Assembly (NCBI GenBank): GCA_933228895.1 | Contig: OW121847.1 | Coordinates: 86,097,656 to 86,161,655, forward strand | Source of the DNA: Platycnemis pennipes | Lineage: Eukaryota > Arthropoda > Insecta > Odonata > Platycnemididae | Reading direction: 5' to 3' | DNA: 64,000 nt | Part shown: in pieces, positions 57,331-64,000 of the stretch | Layout: the number at the start of each line of letters is the position of its first letter | Position numbering within the stretch: position 1 is the stretch's first letter | The notes under the pieces: generated by a model | What the model saw: only the letters and a program-made list of their open reading frames with translations | What the model was told of the DNA's origin: nothing | The model's database searches: none | Made by a program: the position numbers and the translations under genes

Positions 57331-59492
57331 AATAATTAGCTACTCATTTCTAATACATTAATATTACCCTGTTGATGTTGTAATGAGACTATGTAAATGT
57401 TTTTATGTAAATGTTTCAAGTGACAATAATGCCCAGGAACAAATAAATACATCTATCAGTTTGGGCCAAAAATGTGTGCACAAAATGTTGGAACAAAATT
57501 TGAATACAATTCCACCCTGCCACACTCAATCAAACTCAGTTGTATCCAATTTGTATCAAAAAGATAGGATGAAAATCTGACCATGGGATCCTGGCTTTAT
57601 GTTTTGGTTTCTCGTCAATGGGGGAGTTTACTCAGAATCAAAATCACTCTTTTGTTCACCGAATCATTAGATGGAGAAGAAACATGAATTTTAGTGAAAA
57701 TAATAATATTTAAACCAGAGTCATTAGCTCATAAATCAAAAATTTACATAAGAGAAAGGTGATGCCCACCGAATGAGCTGCGTTAAGAATATCTAAGTCA
57801 TCCACTTCCTGTCGTTGACTGTATTGAGGAAGAACTGAAGGGGAGTAGAGCTGGGGAGGAGACCCTGTCACATCCAGCAAATAACCCAAAGCTACTGAAC
57901 AACAAAATATTTTCGTATACATTTTGGTGTGACTAATAGTGTGCTGAAGTTTATTTGTTTATTCACAAATTACAATGTAGTCAAATATGCAATGTCTTTT
58001 GAAATAATCCGAATTAAGTCTAACAACCACTTCCAATGGCAGTCCCCCAGTGTGACTGAGCGAAGGAGTTGCAGAGTCTGAGTTGTGATTGGACAAAGTG
58101 GATGACATACGAGTCCTTTGCGCACCCACTTTTCCAAAAGGGTTAAACACATGAGTTTTTTGCTGCTTATAACTCCAGAACAACGCGATGGATCGAAAAA
58201 CAGAAAAAAATACGGGTCTTTTTATTTTACACACACTATCAAATTCAGCAATAAAAAAACAACCCCATTGTTGCCTATACCTGCACGTACATATGTTTGG
58301 CTGATCTACTATCAACTCCTTTGCAATCATGCAATTACACAATAACCTAAATCAAAGTTCAGGGGATGATATGATTGTCATCAAAAGTTTGGAATTTCAG
58401 AGAAAGAGAAGCACTGTTATGATGCTGCACCAAGACCAAATTCATAGAAAAAGTTTCTACATACCAGATCAAGCTCCAATGGTCAGTTCAAGCACACCTT
58501 GAACATATCACTCACCATTAATGAAAGAGATTAGGCCCAAACTAAGCACTTTTGCTCTCAAAGATAACATTAGTTACATGCGTATGCAAAATACCACAGA
58601 GATCTCGTTAGATTTTAAAGTCCTGTTGGCACACTCAATGTTTTATTATGGCAATTATTTTCACGAAGAAGTGGGTTTGCTATCTTATTGACTTTAAAAT
58701 ATAGCCTTTTCTAGCTCTGATAATTTTAGAAGAAAACCTGGGCCATCTCTATAAAGAAAAAATTCCACTCATAATATCTTGGTTTTCTATAACACAATGA
58801 AAGAATTCTTATTTCTTAATTCTCCATACTTAAAACCACTACTCACGTTTGGGTTAGAAGTTGATATTTACCTTATTTCAATCAATATCTTCTCAAAAGA
58901 ATAATCAAATTAATAAAAAGGATACAGAGTGATTTATTTTTTTAAAGAGAGGATTGTTTCCAGATAATTTATGGACAAAAATACACATCTCTATAACCAT
59001 ATGCATTTGCAAAAGGTTTTAGTACAAAAGAGATTCGAAATGATTCGACAATTACTTAGATACCTTATGACCATACATAAACCATTAATGAAGATTAAAT
59101 AATGTAAGTTAAGTTCACTTAAGCTCTTCCCTATGAAGACAAGATAAAACACAAACGAACAGTGAACTTTAAGGAAACCATTCCTTTGAGTTGACAGGTA
59201 AAAAAATCTTTTATTGATAATCTTCAATTGGACTTTGAGTCTGTGTCCTAAAAAAGGAAAGAAAGGAATATATTAACAATTGAAACTGAAAAGGTTGGCA
59301 CTGGTGAAGTTAAAAGCGACAAATACATTTATACAAAAGTAAAATTATTATACTTATACACAATGTAAAAAATTTAGCTGCACGACACATTTCTACACAG
59401 ATTAAGTCATAAACTACACACATACCAAATATGATTAAAATAAAATTATTTACTGAAGTACATATATGCTTCCTCCTAACAATGGTACTTAC
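57331..59492. other. Probable intron or 3' region of the PHF14-like gene
   Basis: No homology is recognised. A minus-strand frame (about 57774-57897) starts after TTGTTGTTCAG, reads TGSPPQLYSPSVLPQYSQRQ and EVDDLDILNAAHS, and ends at a possible GTGGGC donor. It could be a further exon of the same gene, but the evidence is weak. Confidence 0.3.
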
Positions 59493-59601
59493 AGTTGGAT
59501 CACAGTCTGCACAATGCCAGGAGTATCCACGAGGTTTGGGGGATTTTTTCAATGGTGGATCCAGACAAGTAAAGTGGAAACATTTGAGGCACTCATCACA
59601 C
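59493..59601 (-). CDS. PHF14: PHD-finger exon of a PHF14 homologue
   Basis: Minus-strand exon of 109 nt with acceptor TTCATTTTAATAG and donor GTAAGT; phase 1 at its 5' end, phase 0 at its 3' end. The 36 full codons read CDECLKCFHFTCLDPPLKKS, then PKPRGYSWHCADCDPT. This supplies the second Cys pair, the His-x2-Cys and the final Cys-x2-Cys of a C4HC3 PHD zinc finger. The first Cys pair must be on an upstream exon (higher coordinates). The CLDPPLKKSPK core is characteristic of PHF14, a nuclear chromatin-associated protein that binds histone H3. No other exon of this gene could be confirmed in the window; its frame continues past the donor only into intron. Confidence 0.8.
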
Positions 59602-62020
59602 CTATTAAAATGAAAAATACAAAATGCCACTTTAAAAACACTTATCTTGAATTAGCCTTTTCCCCAGCCCACATAAAGCAAAATTGTTAATTATAACTCA
59701 TAGTTAGAGCAACCTTCTCTTTTCTTCTGCTTTCTACATGCCAGTAACATAGTACATATTTACCGCTTGGAATCAGGTGAGCCAAACTGGTGACATAGAT
59801 TAGCCAGGGCCAAACTGTTTCTTTCATACCTATGATCCACATGATCAAGATTGATAAGATGAGAGGAAACAGCAAAATAGCTCACCATGAGGAAATGTTG
59901 GATTCAATATGGTCAAATGACAGTTGACTATAGCTAACATATCACACACATTATCAAGTTCTACTTGATCTCTTTCTCTTTCTGAAGGTCTCTTTCAAAG
60001 GAGTTGGCATGTGAGAAGGCAGGGCCAGCCAGAGAGGATTCGGCCTTTATCATCAGCCCTCGGACAATAACTCACATGCAATTGGGGAAACTATGTGGAA
60101 TGGGCAAGATAATGGAGGTGCATATACTAAGAAGGCATGGCTATATTAATGACAATACATATATCAGTTAGAGCAAAAGGTTTATGCAAGCAGTTTGACG
60201 TTGAAATTCTGAGGAAATAATAGGAAGTAACATTATATCTATACACAGAAGGACATTGTGAGGTGAATAATAAAGAATAAGTAAGCTTTGCAATTTAATA
60301 TTGTACAGGTTCATCATGACCCAATGCACAACGTAATACATTTAGTAATGGTCAAGCTAAGTTGGAATCATCTTCCTCTTTCTCCACGTCTTCGTTTCCC
60401 TCTTTTTCATCCTCATCCTTGGTGCGGCTATCATTTCACTGGACAACAATGGACTCTAGAATGATATCCTCAATGCTCAGTGAATTTTCTTCATGCTGAG
60501 ATTGGGGACAATACTAAACCACGAGAATACTTAAAGTAAAAAAAATAGTGCAATGCGTGCAACTGAGTGTACCAATTGTACAAGAAGCACTGATGACATG
60601 ACAAGCACAACAATACCTATAGTAATCACAGAGTCATTTTGAATACAGTAAGTCCTCGACTTATGCTGTTAATTCATTCCAAAAATTTCCACACAAGTCG
60701 AAACGCAACAAATTACCTATCCATTTTTGAACCATTAGCTGTGCCACTTTTACCACAGTTGGTGGCAATCGGTGACTATTACAGAAAATGCCATCTTTTG
60801 AGAGGCCGTTAAGTTACCATAATACAACAATTCCGAAAGTAACACAAATACAATCTTTATTTCATTGGATATTTAAATCTGAAGTAAGTATTAATATTCT
60901 TTTTTTGTTGTGATGGATAACAGACGTTATCTATGGAGTAGATAGTTAACTACATGTCGACTTACACGGGATTGTCATACTACACCAAAATAAGACATTG
61001 ATGTCATATAAGGCCGGTGACAGGCTTACATTTTCTTCGGGTTTCTGTTGTCACGAAGTTATGCGGCGACAGCTAGTGAAAGATCAAACACATAGATTCT
61101 TATGGAGCCAGTCAGGCTTTCAACCAGCTATGGATTTCAAAGCGCTGCATGTCGTGTTTATGGCGCAACGGAACAAACAGCCAATGTACGCTCCTCATAC
61201 CGAGGACTGCCAGATGCGACGCTGCTTATGGTGCCATCTGTTTTTAAGTCCAGTCTGTTTTCTCTCACCTACTGGTGTGAATGTGTATTGATTGCGGTTG
61301 CTGTGTGTTAATGTTTGACGTGCATTTATTTATATATATGATGTCTCACAGGGAGGCGTTATTGTATGTGAAGTCCATGGACTTATAGACTTAAAAGTAT
61401 AAACAAGGTTAAAAATTCTGCGGTGTTTCTGAGAGGCCTAGGAAGGGTTCAGCAAAGACGACGAAAGGAAAAAAGTAATCATATAGACTTTTTCACCATC
61501 ACCATGATCAAATCATCACCTATCGAACTATGTAATGACGTTAACTAGAGTGAGCGTTCCGAACACCCTAGTTTGGCATCAACTCTTGTGCCCTTGACAA
61601 TGAGTTGCAGGTCATCTGGTGTATCTGTTGCGGCAACAGAAATGTGGACAAAACACAAACATAAGGACTGAACATCTGTGATCTGAACACACCGGCACGG
61701 GAAGAAAAATCGGGATACGGGAGTGAAATTCGTCAAGGGGGCGAACTTAATGTCCCTCAGACCAAAGCAATACATTCGCAGGACTTCAGGGTGCATGCAT
61801 AGAGATGGGTAAATTACCGTAATTTTCAATTGAGGTAAATTACCATGGTAAATTACGGTAATTTTCAAAAATTGCCGTAATTTTCAGGTAATTTTAAGTT
61901 TGGAGCTGCAAATCCTTATCAGAGGACAAAACGAAATCAAATAGCATTGAGATATAAATGCCGACGCTTATATCAAACATATCACGACGTTTATCTATTT
62001 TAACTCATTAAAAATTATAA
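59602..62020. other. Probable intron or flank of the PHF14-like gene
   Basis: It holds the Tigger MITE at 60646-60977 and a TE-end-like block of GGTAAATTAC and GTAATTTTCA repeats at 61806-61900. On the minus strand at about 60361-60510 an acidic frame (SRTKDEDEKEGNEDVEKEED) is interrupted by one stop. It may be an exon remnant, but cannot be assigned. Confidence 0.35.
60646..60977. mobile_element. Tigger/pogo-like MITE (CAGTAAGTCCTCGACTTA family)
   Basis: It starts CAGTAAGTCCTCGACTTATG after TA and ends GTCGACTTACACGGGATTGTCA before TA; the ends are imperfect inverted repeats. No coding capacity. Confidence 0.65.
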
Positions 62021-62417
62021 CCCTTTCCACCCCGACCCGCATGATCGTGTGGGTAAGGAAAAAAATTTTTTTACTCCGTCCACAAGCTGTTTCTCTGGCT
62101 CCCACTGGCTCGCAGCAATCGTGCGGGTTCCCCTCTAATACAGCTCTAATACAGGGGGAAGGTTTTAGTTGAATACGTTTACAGAACATCATGCTGATGA
62201 CTTTTTTTCTGAGAGCCTTTTCGTGCTCCTTTGTTGCTCTAAGGTTAGTTGCAATTTTTTTAATGTTTATAATTGATTAATTTTTTTAGTGCTTAATTTT
62301 ACAATTATTTAAATGTCAATTGCTATTGCTATTGTTCATTTGAGTGTCTAGTATGTTGTATTACTAAATATTTATTTCCGATAAAAAATGTACCCGCACG
62401 ATTGTGCAGGTTCGGGC
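62021..62417. mobile_element. piggyBac-type MITE with palindromic sub-termini
   Basis: TTAA at 62418-62421 follows the 3' end; a mutated ATAA precedes the 5' end CCCTTTCCACC. Both ends carry GACCCGCATGATCGTGTGGG-type palindromes, and a third related block is at about 62115-62130. No transposase. Confidence 0.6.
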
Positions 62418-62421
62418 TTAA

Positions 62422-62789
62422 TTATGACTTATGATCACGATTTTATTTTCTTCAAAGATGAATGTGTTAGGGAAAATTCCTGAGAGAAAAGTTGCGTGGC
62501 ACACAGCCACGCCGACTTTATTTAATGTTTTATTTGGGTCGTACACAAACTACGATATCATTTTCAATGATTCTTTACCTCCTCGCCCCATCCCCCCTAT
62601 GGCCTTGAAAGCGTTTCATATTTCCCCAACTCCCCATTCCCTCTCTTCGAAAAGTAAACTTGTCTCAAATGTTTATTTTGTTTCCTGTTGCTGCACGTGT
62701 ACGTTTGTAGAAGCCGAGCTCATTTACTACTCTGATTACTTAGTATCTCTTTTTCTCCCATTCCCAGGTACATTGAACTCAATTTGACC
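62422..62789. other. Spacer, nothing recognised
   Basis: An open frame of 118 codons on the plus strand has no family signature. It runs into the tail of the transposase relic on the other strand. Confidence 0.4.
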
Positions 62790-63185
62790 GTCTTGGTGTT
62801 CATGCAAACAATCTCATCCTCTGTACCATCCAGTTCATTAGATATATATTTTATTTTTTTAAACTCTTAATCACAATTTCTTCAGGAATGCTATTCCAAC
62901 AATTTAGTACCCATTAAATGATGAGGGCAGGAAAAGGTTTCTTTATTCTTCCTGATGGAGTATATTCCTTTTCCTCTTCCAGATTCCACTCAGCATAAGT
63001 TTCCTTCAACCTGTCCTTAAAGGGTTTGTTTATCGACACATGGAGTGGCTGAAGCAGGCTCGTCATTCCTCCAGGGATTACAACCAGGTCAAAATTGTCA
63101 GAATTCCCTGCCCTGATATCCTTTTTTACTTCCCTCAGTAACATGCCCCTTAAAGGAATCTAGGAGAAGCAATGATGGCACCTAA
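62790..63185 (-). pseudogene. Tigger/Jerky-type DDE transposase, C-terminal half, frameshifted
   Basis: The minus-strand translation in three frames gives LLLLDSFKGHVTE (second catalytic Asp), then EVKKDIRAGN and LVVIPGGMTSLLQPLHVSIN, KPFKDRLKETYAEW and GRIKKPF. It continues WVLNCWNSIPEEIVIKSLKK and SNELDGTEDEIV. This is the characteristic end of pogo/Tigger/Jerky DDE_1 transposases. At least two frame changes and stops (near 63130, 62910 and 62850) inactivate it. The N-terminal DNA-binding part is not seen. Confidence 0.8.
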
Positions 63186-63812
63186 TGAATAAATTTTGGT
63201 GAAGGATAAAGTGGATGTTTTGACAGGCTAAAGCGAGGGTTTTGATTTATTTCCCCTCATTAGAGATCTCCTTGTGATTCCCTTTCAGCTATCTGCTTAA
63301 TGTACTTCATCACAATGTTGCTCATCTTGCTTAGACACATCTGAATCTTGAACACGAAAGTATATTTTTTACGATGGAGTTATGGGCCACAGTATTTACC
63401 GAGATATGTGTAATAAAAATATTAGTATTGGTTATTGCTTATTTAAATTGTATTTATGTTTTATGCACTTCCTAATGTTTTTCGTGTTTAGGCAAGTAAG
63501 TGCACTTTTTATTACTCAGTTTTATGGCCGATTTTGTTCTTTGTCGGGGGAGTATTAGGTATATCAGACAGCATACTGAAATGTGACAGTACATATCCGA
63601 AAGAGAAAATGATGAAATGTAACTAACATTTCAGACCACTTTACGAAGCATCATGGTGTTTATTGCCATTATGTATATTTACATACTATTTCCCGATAAC
63701 TTTGGCTTTTTGGATGCACATACATAATACTTTGTAGTGCCTGAAAATAGCCCCTTTTTTTTATGGCCGATATTTTGTCAAAAAAGGGGGGCTTATATTC
63801 GGACAAATACGG
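63186..63812. other. Flank of the transposase relic with a MITE-like end
   Basis: AAAGGGGGGCTTATATTCGG then ACAAATACGG ends at 63812 just before TA. It resembles the terminal repeat of a mariner/Tigger-like element (read on the minus strand, CCGTATTTGTCCGAATATAA). Whether it is the 5' end of the element carrying the transposase relic is uncertain. Confidence 0.4.
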
Positions 63813-64000
63813 TACCTGTTATTTTAATAATATCAAGAAAAGTCATAAAATATAACTTCAAAAGAATATTCTTCGCACATTCTAGGATGCAGTGAATAAC
63901 TTTTGTCTCAATGTATTTGGAATATAAATACTGCAATCTCCAGCTTAGAATTATAAAAATCATCACTAGTACTTGTAACTTGGTGACATTAAGAAAAATT

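Noticed and set aside
57959..58342. 127-codon minus-strand frame
   Set aside because: The composition looks like translated noncoding or repeat sequence, with no domain or splice evidence.
61545..61868. 107-codon minus-strand frame
   Set aside because: No family signature, and part of it is the GTAATTTTCA repeat cluster.
1..64000. CRISPR arrays, bacterial operons, or viral gene clusters
   Set aside because: No regularly spaced repeats with unique spacers, no Shine-Dalgarno-linked genes and no viral structural or replication genes are seen. Spliced genes and eukaryotic transposons explain the window.

Overview
This is a eukaryotic nuclear window, most likely from an arthropod and probably an insect with a large, repeat-rich genome. 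The evidence is AT-rich sequence, small GT-AG exons separated by introns of 0.4-3 kb, and a dense load of DNA transposons (hAT, Tigger/pogo, piggyBac), LINE relics and tRNA-derived SINEs. There are no operons, CRISPR arrays or bacterial signals. The species cannot be read from the sequence.

Region 1-25.4 kb is dominated by one plus-strand gene of the SLC14 urea-transporter family. Eight coding exons (7681-7812, 10539-10658, 11059-11216, 12308-12674, 15425-15572, 16373-16584, 18085-18249, 20664-20747) join with compatible phases into 462 codons including the stop. The first-half pore signature is well kept, but the equivalent signature in the second half is badly eroded, so this may be a functionally divergent family member. 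The start codon lies upstream in an unidentified exon; 3866-3943 is a weak candidate. A CpG-rich block at 1905-2460 is a plausible promoter. The introns hold a 2.2-kb hAT element with a perfect 8-bp target duplication, a 274-bp hAT MITE, a Tigger MITE, SINE pieces and a perfect 55-bp palindrome.

Region 25-57 kb is mostly intergenic or long-intron sequence built from mobile elements. The key structure is a hAT-like element (28674-31519) inserted, with an 8-bp duplication, into the second of two tandem copies of an older repeat. The element itself carries a nested MITE. A second, 3'-truncated copy lies inverted 14 kb away (45345-47482) and lacks that MITE. Degenerate LINE reverse transcriptase pieces lie at about 38.2-39.4 kb, 44.2-45.3 kb and 56.7-57.3 kb. 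A weak pair of exon-like blocks on the minus strand (41.8-43.0 kb) is unexplained.

Region 57-64 kb contains one clear exon of a second host gene on the minus strand, a PHD-finger exon matching PHF14 (59493-59601). It is followed by Tigger and piggyBac MITEs and a decayed Tigger/Jerky-type transposase (about 62790-63185, minus).

The two host genes are unrelated in function: a membrane solute channel and a chromatin reader. I saw no convincing new multi-gene system. The most unusual points are the asymmetric urea transporter, the nested transposon history with both empty sites visible in the window, and the perfect intronic palindrome.
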